Positions 1 to 11,500 of a stretch of 64,000 bases of DNA are shown here, in pieces. A model generated the notes under the pieces. That model was not told the DNA's origin. It made no database searches and saw only the letters and a program-made list of their open reading frames with translations. The stretch is from Bidens hawaiensis (Eukaryota; Streptophyta; Magnoliopsida; Asterales; Asteraceae): the NCBI GenBank assembly GCA_021521415.1, contig JAIQDT010002842.1, forward strand, positions 279,971-343,970, written 5' to 3'. Position numbers and translations under genes: made by a program. Within the stretch, counting starts at the first letter, position 1, and each line of letters opens with the position of its first letter.

Positions 1-9
1 GACTTTAAA

Positions 10-1866
10 ATGGTTGACTCCAAGACTGTGATCACCCAAGTCCAACAACTACAACTTATACTTCATGAAATTCATGCCGAGGGTATGACACTTAGTGAAA
101 CGTTCCAAGTTGCAGCCATAATTGAAAAGTTGCCTCCTAGTTGGGTTGAGTTTAAGAATTATCTTAAGCACAAACGAAAGGAGATGACTATGATGAATTA
201 ATTGTTCGTCTTCGAATTGAGGAAGACAATAAAACGGCTCAAAAATCAGCTCGTGTGGAGCCAATGGCTAAGGCCAACATGGTTGAACTTGGACAATCTT
301 CTAGGGGGGGGGGGGGGCATAAGGGTAAGGGTAAAATAAATAAGGGAAAGGGAAAGGTGAACCTTGGACCGAAGAAAGAGGTTGTGAAAAATAAACCTCA
401 ATCTTCAAATTTCCAAGGTGTTTGTTACAATTGTAATGAGAATGGCCATCGTGCGAACCAATGCAAGAAGCCTAAGCGTGAGCGTGCGCATATGGTGGAT
501 GAAAATGGTGAACCGTTGGTGGCAATGATCACCGAGTTCTCGGCAATGATTGAAGAAATCAATCTTGTGGGGGACAAACCGCAAGGATGGTTCATTGATA
601 CGGGTGCGACCCGTCATGTGTGTGGTGACAAGACCCTTTTTAGCACCTTTAAGGAGGCTGCTAGTGATGCTAAGTTGTTTATGGGGAATCAAGCAACGAC
701 CGACATCAAGGGTGAAGGGAATGTGATCTTGGAGATGACTTCGGGAAAAGAGCTTACTTTGAGAAACACTTTGTATGTGCCCGAAATTCGTAAGAATTTG
801 GTTTTGGGTTGGTTGCTTAATAAGTTTGGTTTTCGTTTAGTGTTTGAGTCGGACAAGTTTGTCTTGACTAAGAATGGAATGTATGTTGGTAAGGGCTATG
901 CCCTCAATGGTATGTTTAAACTTGATGTAACCGTGATTGGAAATGAAATGAATAAGGAATCTACTTCTGCTTATATTATTGAGTCTTTAAATTCAAATGT
1001 TTGGCATGGTAGATTAGGACATGTAAATTTCAATTCACTTCGTCGTTTAATTAAATTAAAAAGCATACCAACATTCCACATTGTTACAAACTTGAAATGC
1101 GAATCATGTGTTGAATCCAAACTTACAAGATCATCCTTCAAATCGGTTGAAAGAATAACCGAAACACTTGATTTAATTCACACCGATGTGTGCAATTTAA
1201 AAATGTGCCCAACAAGAGGGGGAAACAAATATTTCATCACGTTTATTAATGATTGCTCAAAATATTGCTATGTATATTTACTTAAAAGTAAATATGAAGC
1301 AATAGAAAATTTTATCTTGTTTAAAAATGAAGTTGAGTTACAACTTAACAAGAAAATTAAACGTGTGAGAAGCGATCGAGGAGGTGAATACGTTTCACCA
1401 TTTGCGGATTTATGCGCACAAAGTGGCATAATACATGAATTAACCCCTCCTTATTCTCCACAATCAAATGGCATGGCGGAACGAAAGAACCGTACATTGA
1501 AAGAGATGATGAATGCCATGTTGGTTAGTTCTGGGGTGAGCCATGACATGTGGGGGGGATGCCATTTTAACGGCAAATTATCTTTTAAATAAGATACCTC
1601 TCAAGAATAGGGACGAGACTCTTTATAAGTTATGGAAGGGAAGAGAACCTTCGTACAAATACATGAAAGTGTGGGGGTGCCTAGCTAAAGTCACCGTACC
1701 ACCTCCTAAAGCTCTTAGGATTGGTCCCAAAACTGTTGACTGCATTTTCATTGGATATGCTCACAATAGTAGTGCACATCGGTTTTTGGTACATGAATCC
1801 AAAAATCCATATGTACACGTAAACACTTTCATGGAGGCGAGCCCCAATACTGTCTCGAATTTTTAG
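10..1866 (+). pseudogene. copia gag (C-terminal part), protease and integrase, broken
   Basis: The first stretch (10-201) reads as the end of a UBN2-type gag domain and stops at a TAA near 199; the frame then resumes one register over. A CX2CX4HX4C zinc knuckle (CYNCNENGHRANQC) lies near 424-465. The aspartic protease motif DTGA is near 598-610. The integrase follows, with a zinc-binding HHCC region near 1000-1120 and a DDE core: D in LIHTDV, D in VRSDRGGEY, E in NGMAERKNRTL. A G-run at about 1552-1558 marks a frameshift, after which the integrase tail continues to a TAG at 1864-1866. A 15-base G run near 303-317 lies in gag. In function these would be the capsid/nucleocapsid, polyprotein protease and integrase; this copy is dead. 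Confidence 0.88.
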
Positions 1867-1869
1867 GAC

Positions 1870-3626
1870 GTGTTTCCTAAGTTAGGAAACACACATGAGG
1901 CCTCATCATCACGAGCGAATGATGTAGGTGCAAGCTTGTCAACACAAAATGACGACCTGGTTCATGAAGGAACACATGAACGGCCCGAGACTGAGGATGG
2001 TGATTTAAGACGAAGCGAAAGACAAAAGGTTGCAAAATACTTTGGTCCTGACTTCGTAAGCTTTATGGTTGAAAGTGAACCTAATACCTACCATGAAGCG
2101 GTGACCTCACCTGAAGGACCTCAATGGAAAGAAGCAATCAAAAATGAAATTGATTCGATCTTACAAAATCATACTTGGGAATTGGTAGATCTTCCAGTTG
2201 GTTGCAAACCACTTGGATATCGTTCGATATTCAAAAAGAAGATGAAAGCCGATGGAAGTATTGATAAATACAAGGCGAGGCTAGTGATCAAAGGTTTTAG
2301 ACAAAAGGAAGGTCTAGACTATTTTGATACTTACTCGCCTGTAACACGTATAACCTCTATAAGGTTGGTGCTTGCAATCGCGTCTTTACGAAGTTTGGAA
2401 GTGCACCAAATGGATGTAAAAACGGCTTTTCTAAATGGTGATTTGGAAGAAGAGATATACATGGAGCAACCTGAGGGTTTCTCCGCCCCTGGTCAAAAGG
2501 GCAAAGTATGCAAACTCATCAAGTCTTTGTATGGCTTGAAGCAAGCTCCAAAACAATGGCACCAAAAGTTTGACCAAGTCATGATTAGCAATGGTTTCAA
2601 AATTAATGAGTGTGATAAATGTGTTTATGTTAAAAACACAAATGGAGGTTATGTTATTTTATGCCTTTATGTGGATGATATGCTTATCATTGGGAGTAAT
2701 GATAAAATGGTTCAATCTACAAAAAACATGTTAAAGGCACGATTTGACATGAAAGACATGGGTTTAGTTGATACTATTCTTGGAATAAAAATCATTAAAA
2801 CCAAAGAAGGTCTTACTTTGAGTCAAGCACACTATGTCGACAAGATTCTTGAAAAATTCAACAAGGAAGACAAGCGAGTGGCTCGTTCTCCTGTTGACAC
2901 TACTCTACATCTATGTAAATATAGAGCTGAGCCGGTTGCTCAATTAGAGTATTCAAGAATCATTGGAAGTCTAATGTATCTCATGACATGTACGAGACCT
3001 GATTTAGCATACGCGGTGAGTAGGCTAAGTAGATATACTAGCAATCCAAGTGTTCAACATTGGAAAGCTATTATAAGGGTGCTTAGGTACATAAAATACA
3101 CAAGAGACTATGGTTTTCATTATACCAACCATCCAGCTGTGATCGAAGGGTATACTGATGCGAACTGGATTTCGGATATGAAAGATTCCAAATCAACAAG
3201 TGGGTACGCGTTCCTACTTGGTGGGGCAGCAATATCTTGGAAATCATCCAAACAAACTGTAATTTTAGATCCACAATGGAGTCTGAATTCATTGCCTTAG
3301 ACAAATCTGGGGAAGAGGCAGAATGATTACGTCAATTCGTGGAAGACATTCCACAATGGCCAAAGCCGTTTTCGGCAATTTGCATACACTGTGACAGTGA
3401 GTCTGCAATTGGTAGATCTCAACGTTCAATGTATAATGGCAAATCAAGGCATATGAGACGTAGACATAACACGATACGACAACTACTGTCAACGGGTGTT
3501 ATCACGATTGACCATGTGAGGTCAGAAAATAACATTGCAGACCCGTTAACAAAAGGCTTAAGCACGGATAAATTTTATAAGTTGTCGAGAGGAATGGGAC
3601 TAAAGCCCGCGATAAAGGAAGTATGA
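1870..3626 (+). pseudogene. copia reverse transcriptase and RNase H, broken
   Basis: The frame continues directly after the TAG at 1864. The RT fingers and palm run from about 2120 to 2800, with the conserved stretches [21 protein letters not shown] and [12 protein letters not shown]. The catalytic box is intact ([11 protein letters not shown], about 2668-2700). RNase H follows, with the first acidic residue in YTDANW near 3150. A frameshift near 3262-3275 moves the RNase H centre ([10 protein letters not shown]) to another frame, and a further stop lies near 3325. The last part (3339-3626) carries the usual copia C-terminal end with SRHMRRRHNTIRQLL and DPLTKGL. In an intact element this would copy the RNA and remove the RNA strand. 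Confidence 0.88.
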
Positions 3627-4181
3627 GGGAAACCTAACTTAGCATACTGGAGATCCCAATAGCTAAGTTCAATAGGCAAACTTAATCATATGACCAGAGG
3701 CAATCACTGTGGGGGAGTACCCCAAAACCAAAGGGAGTCTTGAACTTCCTAGTCCTTTCTCCTAGGGGAGTACCCTAAAACCAGTGACATTTGTGAGAGG
3801 TTAAGCATATTAAGGTTAAGTGAAATAACCATGATGCTTTTAATGATTCATGGGAATCAACTATGTTAGAGAGAAGTGTGGTCTCTTCGAATGGAATTGT
3901 GGGGAGGCGCAATTTCCTAGAGCTCTCGCAGAACCAGGACCGTGATCCATGACCATAACGGACACAAGAATGAGGGGTTGACCAAACCAGGGAGAGTATT
4001 GTGTGAAGGCATATTGTCGTCTACACAAATGGGGATCTGTTCAAAGTCATCGCGACTACAAACCGCTAGGAGGCTAAGTATGCTTCACAACGGAAGGTTC
4101 AAAGGGTAACACCTACCTATCCGGCAATACTCAACTGCTGAAACTTACTTCGAAGAATCGATTTCCATTCATGTGGGGGAT
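3627..4181 (+). other. copia 3' noncoding tail and polypurine tract
   Basis: There is no coding signal between the RNase H stop and the 3' LTR. The stretch holds two copies of a short GGGGAGTACCC-type motif near 3713 and 3773. It ends in a purine-rich run (GTGGGGGA, about 4173-4180) directly before the LTR, the expected place for the plus-strand primer. Confidence 0.6.
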
Positions 4182-4735
4182 TGTTGTAAAATTTGTTACG
4201 TGTGCATTAGTAGGTTGTTATGACACAACGAATGCACACTAATAGACATTGATGAATGAGATATCGATGTGTGATTGTGTGTATTTGAAAGAAAATACTA
4301 TAGTGGTGTATCCCACATTGGTGGGATGAAAAACTTGTGCCTTGTTTTTCCTCTATAAATAGAGAGGTAAACTAAGTTGCAACACACACCAAACCTTACA
4401 CACAACACAAGCATTGTTGCAAGGTTTTTCCAACTTCTTCTTCTCCTACATTTCTGGTTTCTTTTATTCGAACCTTTTTCAGGTTTACGGTTAACTCCGG
4501 CAGTACTACTGCTCCGGCTGTTGTACCCGGGAAACAACGAGTTCTCTTGGGAGACTCGAAATATTGTTTTAAGGGCCCCTTGTTCAACACGATCCTCAAC
4601 GAAACCGTTTATATTTTTTTTTTCGTATTGTATTTGGTTTGTTTCTTTGATTCTGTATTGTATTTCAGATTCTTGTATTGTATTGTATTGTTTGAGTAAT
4701 AAAACTGTTTGTTAATTTTCTGTTTATTATAAACA
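4182..4735 (+). repeat. 3' LTR of the copia element
   Basis: It starts TGTTGTAAAA right after the purine run and appears to end TATAAACA. A TATA box (CTATAAATA, about 4353-4361) and an AATAAA-type polyadenylation signal near 4698 fit the U3-R-U5 order. The right end is by inspection only, because the partner LTR is outside the window. Confidence 0.65.
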
Positions 4736-5189
4736 AAATCAACTTTTAATTGGTTACAACTTACACATATAAGATTAGATTTATATATACACATAAAGAG
4801 AGATTGTGTGTATTGATCACCTTTTCCGTGTTCAATGCAGGAAAATGGCATCAAAGAACATATAGAGTTTACAAGAATCTTCATGGAACATCATCCTCCA
4901 CCAACATTGGCATTGCTACAACTTTAATACCCAGCTCCTTAATTTCATTATAAGAAAATATAAACTTGGCATCTTTATATAAATCTCATATTTTATACTA
5001 ATATATTCCAAGAAAAACTAAATCTTGGACCAAATACATCACTAAAACACACCTCCTTCATTGTCGGTGCATACTTACAAGTTACACGCGAACATCATTT
5101 CCTTCCAATCTTTATTCCAACACGGGCCTCATTCCCGAGACCCGAAAAACGGAACAAGAAATTGAAGAAAATGCGCGTGCTAAATATAA
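4736..5189. other. Unassigned AT-rich stretch
   Basis: This lies between the copia LTR and the stop codon of the GT14 remnant. On the minus strand its right part would be the GT14 3' untranslated region. I see no convincing reading frame; short open stretches around 4750-4950 have no recognisable motif. Confidence 0.4.
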
Positions 5190-5347
5190 TCAGATACAAT
5201 GCTTCATGTGAAAATCTTTGTCAGACAACATACCACCAATAAGTGCCTTAATCCTCTCAGCCCCGGGTCCTGGTTTCAGTTCAGTTGCATTCCGCACTAT
5301 TCTTTCACCTATAGTTTTGTTTGCATTACTTCTGTCAAACCAATTAC
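5190..5347 (-). pseudogene. Last exon of a GT14 family glycosyltransferase (GlcAT14-like) remnant
   Basis: Read on the minus strand, an acceptor TGATGCAG precedes an exon encoding GNWFDRS, then KPGPGAERIKALI, a leucine/serine stretch and a C-terminal HCI before a TGA at 5192-5190. The KPGPG...R...LI...LLS pattern near the end is typical of plant GT14 proteins (core-2/I-branching N-acetylglucosaminyltransferase-like; Arabidopsis GlcAT14 members add glucuronic acid to arabinogalactan proteins in the Golgi). The exon joins in phase to the one at 6413-6672. Its upstream exons are missing, so it cannot make an enzyme. Confidence 0.7.
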
Positions 5348-6412
5348 CTGCATCAGTTGCATTTGACTTTTTGGTCAACCTTTGCATGCATTAGACCGAA
5401 AATTTGACACGAACCTGAAAATCGTGTCAGACATAGAACATGACAAGAACATTCGCGGGTTGATATGAACACGACCCGAACTTTTTTACTTTTATTTTTC
5501 CGTCGTAAATTAGTATTTTAAAATTACTATTTTACAACAAAAAGGTACAAATAGATATTGCATTTCAATTATAATCTTACGTTAATTTCTATTTTAGGTT
5601 TTAAATATTAGCATAAAATACCCACCAACTTAATTTAGGACATAAACACATTTAAAATAATAAAACAAAAATGAATGGGTTAAACTGGTCAACCCGCCTG
5701 ATTGACACGAACACGACCCGTTTAGTCAAACAGGTTCGCGGAGACCCGAAATCATTTATTCTAAACCTAAAGCCACCAATTTCATGCTAGGTTCATGTAG
5801 TATTGTAAACAAACCGAGAATGCGCGTGTGCATTCGTTTAGCTGCAACCGAACAAACAATCAAACATAAACAAGCAGGAATAACAGGAGTTTCTTGTTCG
5901 TGTTCGTTCATTAAGAAAATGAGTGTGTTCATGTTCGTTTATGTTAGTTTGTTAATAGTATAAACAAATGGTTTACGAACGTAAATAGATGAACATAAAT
6001 GAGCCAGAATTAGTTAAAAGTTAAAACTAATGCGAAGAACAATGTGTTGGGCCTAAAGGTTATTAAAACTATACTAAGTTGTAATGGGCCAAAAAACTTA
6101 AATGGTGTATTAACAAAGTAAAAGAACGAACTTAAACAGATGTAAACAAACGTGCATAAATGAACATGAACAAATTCAAATGAACGGATGTAAAAATACA
6201 CTCACGGACACAAAAGAACCTGAGACATGTGTTCATGTTTGTCCGTTTAACTAAATGAACAAAAATATTTGTTCTATGTTCATTCATATATTATATAAAC
6301 GAACTTCCCGCCGAACAATTCATGGAAAGTTCAGTTCGTTTAAAGGCTTAGGCTCATGTCATGTCAAAAAGTCACACCCCTACAATAAATATATAAAAAA
6401 TAAGTGGATTAC
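5348..6412 (-). other. GT14 intron with degenerate short repeats
   Basis: On the minus strand the donor is GTAATC just after the codon for GFV-T, and the acceptor is TGATGCAG, giving about 1.07 kb. The intron is AT-rich. It holds scattered copies of ACACGAACACGACCCG-like words (5399-5740) and of TGTTCGTTTATGTTCG-like words (about 5880-6310). These look like old repeat debris; no terminal repeats or TSD were found. Confidence 0.55.
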
Positions 6413-6672
6413 TTGTAACGAAGCCATCGGGTTCACGGCCAAGAAGTTCAAGGTCAATCTTGTCAAGCAACACCTTATCGGCCCCAAATTTTCTAGCGAA
6501 CGGTGCACGGCTTTCAACCATTCGTTCATAATCATCAATGGTGAGAAAATTAGGGTGTTGTTTTGGTGGGTTATCCCAAGAAATGAAATGAAGATCATGA
6601 TTAACTGTCGTGTTTTTCAACTCTTCCGCGTTGCATATTACTGTGTGAAAATACCCTTTGGGTGAAGAAGAA
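6413..6672 (-). pseudogene. Internal exon of the GT14 glycosyltransferase remnant
   Basis: The minus strand encodes SSPKGYFHTVICNAEEL, then NTTVNHDLHFISWDNPP, KQHPNFLTIDDY, APFARKFG, LDKIDLELLGREPDGFV and a donor at 6412. These are signature stretches of the plant GT14 catalytic domain (GYFHTVICN; DLHFISWDNPPKQHP). The frame is open across the exon. At about 6673 the homology stops and Ty3/gypsy integrase coding begins on the same strand, so the exon is broken inside its coding sequence. Identity as GT14 is firm; which member, and what it acted on, cannot be told. Confidence 0.8.
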
Positions 6673-7815
6673 TGCCGACGGAATTAAATGTTTGAGCGAT
6701 GTTGAGCTCTTTTAGCCATCGTTGGATGTGTTGATTAGCAAATTGCGTTCCGTTAACACTGATCAAATTCATGGGTAATCCGAAGCGACATATGATGAAT
6801 TCCCAAATGAATTTTTTGGCGCTAACTGCGTTGATTGTTGCCACTCGCTTTGCTTCAACCCACTTCGTAAAGTAATCAATTGCTACAATGAGAAACTTTA
6901 CCCGTCCGGGCGCCTCGGGAAACGGTCCCGTTATATCAATTGCCCATTTCTAGAATGGCCAAGAGGCTGTTACTGGGATCATGGAATTCTTTGGGCATAG
7001 GGTTTTCGGCGCATGGCGTTAACACGCGCTGCATCACCTCAACTCCTTTTTGGCATCCACATGCATGCCCGGCCAATAATATCCGGTATTCATGATTTTG
7101 GCGACCACCATTATTGGGCCCGCATGCACGCCACACATTCCTTCGTGAATTTCTCTCAGCAAATAATTTGCGTCTTGCGGATCTACCATCTAAGAAATGG
7201 CCTTAAGTATGATCGTCTGTACAAAATGCCATCTTGAATTGTATAATTCAACGCTTTGTGGCAAAACTTTCTGGTTTCTGCTTTCTTTTCTGTCAAGATA
7301 CCTCTCGCGAGGTAAGTAACAATTGGTGTCATCCAATATGTTTCTGCCGCTGAACACACGTAAACTTCTATGTTCATTGCTGAAGGCGTTGTGAGAACTT
7401 CAATGCGGACGTCTTTCGCGAGATGTTCAAAACCAACTGACGCTAATTTTCTTAAAGCATCTGCTTGTTTGTTCTCGCTTCGCTTGATGTGTTTTACCTT
7501 GCATGTGGCGAAGGCTGCCATTAGCACTTTGGCCTGCGCTAGGTTTGACGCCATTTTATCATCCTTTGCGTCATATGAGCCTTCAATCTGATTTGCCACG
7601 ATCATTGAATCCACGTGCGCTTCTAAGTGCTGGGCTCCTAACTTCTTGGCGATTCTTAACCCTACCAGCAACGCTTCGTACTCCGCTTCATTGTTTGTAC
7701 TTTTGAATTCTAGGCGTATTACGTACGAGAAGTGTTGTCCTTCTTGGTTGGTTATTCTTAGCCCTGCGCGACCTTCATCATTAGATGCTCCATCTGTGAA
7801 CAACTTCCAAACCAT
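6673..7815 (-). pseudogene. Tat-type second RNase H and integrase, broken and truncated
   Basis: The first part (7815 down to about 7390) begins KLFTDGASN and contains NNEAEYEALL and VDSMIVANQI, the pattern of the archaeal-like RNase H found in plant Tat elements. The integrase zinc region follows in other frames, with PGMH..-like remains near 7060-7130. The core survives down to GLPMNLIS, where the usual second catalytic D appears as V (SVNGTQFAN), and to WLKELNIAQTF. The protein then runs out at the GT14 junction. Several frame changes occur between 7183 and 6844. Confidence 0.8.
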
Positions 7816-7881
7816 ATCTTTTTGTTGATCGACAAGAGGTTCAACTTCTTTTCGGCATTCTTCTTCTTTTCCTTGAGGAAA

Positions 7882-9240
7882 TTATGCTATGAAGTCGGCC
7901 AAAACCTGGCCCTTGATTGCTGGCCTGGGTTTATATTCAATGGCGTGCTTGCCCAACTCTATCGCCCATTTTGCTAGCCTTCCTGACAGTTCTGGTTTGC
8001 TCAATACATTTTGTAAGCGATAGTTGGTGAGAACATGTATTGGGTGGCCTTGAAAGTATCTTCTCAAGCGCTGCGTTGTCTATACCAGAGATAGAACTAG
8101 CTTTTCTAAGGTGGAGTATCTTGTTTCCGCGTCCGCTAAGGTGCAGCTTACATAGTAAATGGGTGTTTGAACACCATTTCTTTCCATCATTAGGACCGCA
8201 GTGACTGTTCTTTCTAAAGCTGCTAGGTACACTACCAATGGCTCTCCAACTTTTGAGGCTGTCAGCGCTGGTAGTTCTGCTAGGCGCGACTTGATTTCCT
8301 GGAATGCCATTTCTACCTCTTCTGTCTATCGAAATTGAGATTTCTTGAGGCAGTTTCTCAAGGTTGAGACGAACGGGAAAGATCTTTCTGCATGGCTTGA
8401 CAAAAATCTATTCAGCGCGACTAGTCGACCATTAAGCGTTTGTACTTGCTTAATAGATTTTGGTGAAGGCATTTTCAATACTGCCTCTAGCTTTTCTAGG
8501 TTGGCTTTGAAGCCGCCATTGGTCACAATTACTCCTAGGAATTTCCCCTCTTCCATTCCGAAGAAACACTTTCCTGGATTGAGCTTCATGCCGATTGACC
8601 TTAATGTTTTGATGGTTTCTTCAACGTCTTTCAACATTGCTATCTCCGTGTTGCTTTTTATGACCAAAACGTCCATATAAACTTCTAAATTTCTCCCAAT
8701 TTGAGGCTTGAACTCTGTCCATCAATCGCTGGTATGTAGACCCGGCGTTCTTGAGGCCGAATGGCATCATCTTATAACAATATGTTCCGCTGCTTGTTCG
8801 GAACGCCATTTTGTCCTGGTCTTTTGTCTCCATGTGGATCTGATGGTACCCTTTGTATGCGTCTAAAAACATTTAAACTGAAAGGGTACCTGTGCGTCCA
8901 CCTTGAGGTCGATTTTTGGCAACAGATAGCAATCTTTTGGGCACGCTATGTTGAGATCTTTTAAGTCGATACACATGCGCCATTGGCCGTTCGCCTTGGG
9001 CACCATTACTGGATTGGCTACCCATGTTTGGTATTGGATTTCGCGTATTATGCCCGCATCTACCAGTTGCTGGACTTGTTCATCACAAGCTTTTGCTTGA
9101 TCTGGCCCCATCTTTCTTCGTTTATGTACCACCGGAACAAAGGCTGAATTAACTTTTAATTCATGCTCCGCTTTGCTTCTTGGGACCCCGGTCATTTCCG
9201 CCGGGGTCCAAGAGAAGACATCTATATTCTTGATTAACAA
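7882..9240 (-). pseudogene. Tat-type reverse transcriptase and RNase H, broken
   Basis: On the minus strand RT begins in the fragment with DVFSWTPAEM and MCIDLKDLN (9240-8863). It continues with LDAYKGYHQI and MPFGLKNAGSTYQRLM (8872-8700), then the palm and connection down to 8326. The catalytic box reads YMDVLVIKS where Y-x-D-D is expected, so one of the two key aspartates is lost. RNase H follows at 8310-7882, ending in ELGKHAIEYKPRPAIKGQVLADF. The fragments lie in different frames, so this RT is inactive on two counts. Confidence 0.85.
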
Positions 9241-9462
9241 TCTTTTTAGCGCCGCCCGCGCCTCTTCAGAGATAGTTGGTCCAATGGTTATGCTTTATTC
9301 TGGGAATTCTTTGTTGAGCACCCATTTCTCCACTTCTCTTTCTTTGCTGGTCTTTGACATCTTCTGTGGCGGTATTTTTCTTTCTGCCATGTTGCACTCT
9401 TTGTTGGCGTGAATCATTGCTATCCCCGTTGGGGTTGGTACTCCCAATATTCCATGAGCTGT

Positions 9463-9891
9463 TTAGGGATTAGCGTTGAAGTCACCGATTGCTTCCCTTC
9501 CCAGGATTATATCATAATGTGGGTGAGGAGTTTCCATTACCAGGAAGTCTACGTCTTTCGTTCGTGAATGGACTCCGTCACTTAGTTCGACTAGGAATGT
9601 CAGTTGTCCTACCGGGAATTCAACACTTTGATTAAAACCCGCGATCGGAGCATTGACGGGCGTTAATCGCTGCCTGTCTTTTTCTTCCAGTAAGTCGAAA
9701 CACTGGCGGTACATGATGTTGGATGTTGTCCCCCCATCGATGAAAAAACGCGGTGTCCGGTAGTGACCGAATACAACAGTAATCACTAAAGGCGTTTTCT
9801 TGTTTGCCCCTCCTTTTACTTTTTGGGAAGATGACTTGTTCCTCCTTCTAGACCCCATATTCTGTTTGCCTTCGTTTCTTGGATTGTACAT
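9463..9891 (-). pseudogene. Tat-type aspartic protease region
   Basis: The minus-strand frame holds a protease core with FIDGGTTSNIMY in the active-site position and YDIILGREAI near the end, the layout of the retropepsin-like domain of plant Tat elements (which often have D-G-G/S in place of D-T-G). It overlaps the end of the gag frame in another register and stops at a TAA near 9463, before the RT fragment. Confidence 0.75.
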
Positions 9892-11376
9892 TACCTGAAA
9901 TCATGTTGGCGTGGAGGTCTTTGATTTTCTTTTCTGGCCTTCCGCCATCTCTTGGAGGTGGGCGCCTGTATATTCCTTTGATACTCTTGACGAGGTGATC
10001 CAACCTTCCATTTTTAACATACTCTTCGATGGCATCCTGCAGGTTAGAACACTGATTTTTTCTGTGACCATGTTGTTCATGATAATCACAATAACTTTTC
10101 ATGTCTGTGTTCGGCCCCTGCTTGATTGGTGTCGGTTTCTTTAGTTGGATCCCCTCCGTATATATGATGTGGGTTGAGCTTTTTGTCAGCGGAGTCCATC
10201 TGGATGCATTCGTCTGACCTTTCTGTTTAGATTTGAAAGGTTCATACGCCGCGGACTCTTTTTCATTATTTAGTCTTGACCACACAGAAGATATTTTTTT
10301 TCCTTGGCGGGCTCTATTGATAACATTTCTGGCGTCGTTCTTTGCCAGTTCTTTCCCCAGAATATTCTCCATTCGCGCGTACCTCTTGGCCGCGATCATA
10401 ACATCATCCCACCGCTGCGGCATGCCATCTCTGCCCGGAAGGTTTCGAATGAGGTCGTCACATTTTACGTTTTGGCGAAAGGCTGCCCGCAACAATTCTT
10501 CACTTACGCCACCGATGTTCAAGCCTTCTTGGTTGAACCTGGTAATGAAATCTTCCAGTGTTTCATTATCTTTTCTGACCACATTCAGGATATCTGCTGG
10601 GTCGCTGATGTGACGCCGTTGTTGGCTAAATTGTTGGGTGAACTTTTTTGCTAAGTCCTCCCAGCTTGTAATCTGCCCATCTGGCAACCTTTCAAACCAG
10701 GCTCTGGCGGCTCCGACTAGTGTTAATGTGAAAATGTGGCACCATAGCGGCATGGTCCACCCTGACACTAGCCCAGCAGCTGTGAAAGTCTGCAAATGAT
10801 CGTCTGGATCTGAGATGCCATCATACTGCCCAACCGTTAGCGGTATCTTTGGATTTTCAGGTAACTCCACCTCAACTATTTTCGCTACAAAATTTGACTT
10901 TCCCGCCAATGTTGTTGGTCAGTATGGTTTTGAAAAATCTTATGCCGCGTGCAGATGATATTTCACCAGTTTCTTGGCGTTGTCTAGACCTTTCCTACTT
11001 TCTTCGTAGTCTGGATCATCTAGACGTGAGTCTACATCAAGACGCGACCGATGTGACTTTTCTCCTGCCGAGCAAGTGGCAATTTTTCGGTTGGTGCTTT
11101 TGTACGAATCGGCGTTGAGTGTTCTTTGTACTCTTCTTCTTCGTCGTTTCTACTAGATACTGTATCGAACAACGTTCTAGGTTTCACAACGGCCGCCATT
11201 TTTTCTTGGACCTTGTCCCTTAGTTTTTGTTGTTCAGCTTCCAACCAGGACATTATGTCTGGTGGCAAGGTTGCTTTGGGACGTGATTTGGTTTTTTCTT
11301 TCTCTGTGATGGTAGGGTGAATGGTGGACGTGTTAGCGAAGCCTTCATTGGTACCAATGATGTCCAAGATTTCCAT
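9848..11376 (-). pseudogene. Tat-type gag
   Basis: The main frame (10909-9848, about 353 codons) carries the gypsy gag domain: YDGISDPDDHLQTF, WFERLPDGQI, SWEDLAKKFTQQF and ETLEDFITRFNQE. A C/H-rich zinc-knuckle-like end follows (YCDYHEQHGHRKNQC). An upstream frame (11376-11032) is charged and probably the gag N-terminus, now out of register. This would form the particle shell and bind RNA. Confidence 0.78.
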
Positions 11377-11480
11377 GTTTCCTTCTTGGTTGGCCTTTGG
11401 GTTTTGGCCAACCTCTTTGGTGTAGTCTTGCTACTCATCTGAATCAAGAACGGAGTGATTTTTGAGTAACTGTTCTAGCT

Positions 11481-11500
11481 ATATGCACGGATGACGCCAA
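11481..11500 (-). other. Primer-binding site of the Tat element
   Basis: On the minus strand, directly after the LTR terminal CA, the sequence TTGGCGTCATCCGTGC resembles the TGGCGCCG-type primer-binding sites of plant Ty3/gypsy elements. The tRNA was not identified with certainty. Confidence 0.55.

Larger units (their letters stand above)
1..4735 (+). mobile_element. Ty1/copia LTR retrotransposon, 3' part (5' end outside the window)
   Basis: Domains read in the order gag zinc knuckle, protease, integrase, RT, RNase H, which is the Ty1/copia order (integrase before RT). They are followed by a noncoding tail, a purine run and a 3' LTR. The 5' LTR, the primer-binding site and the start of gag lie before base 1, so no TSD can be checked. 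The coding region is broken by at least four frameshifts or stops, so this copy cannot make a full polyprotein. The lineage within copia was not decided. Confidence 0.9.

Noticed and set aside
303..317. Long G run as a functional G-quadruplex
   Set aside because: It sits in decayed gag coding sequence beside glycine codons and is more simply a slippage product.
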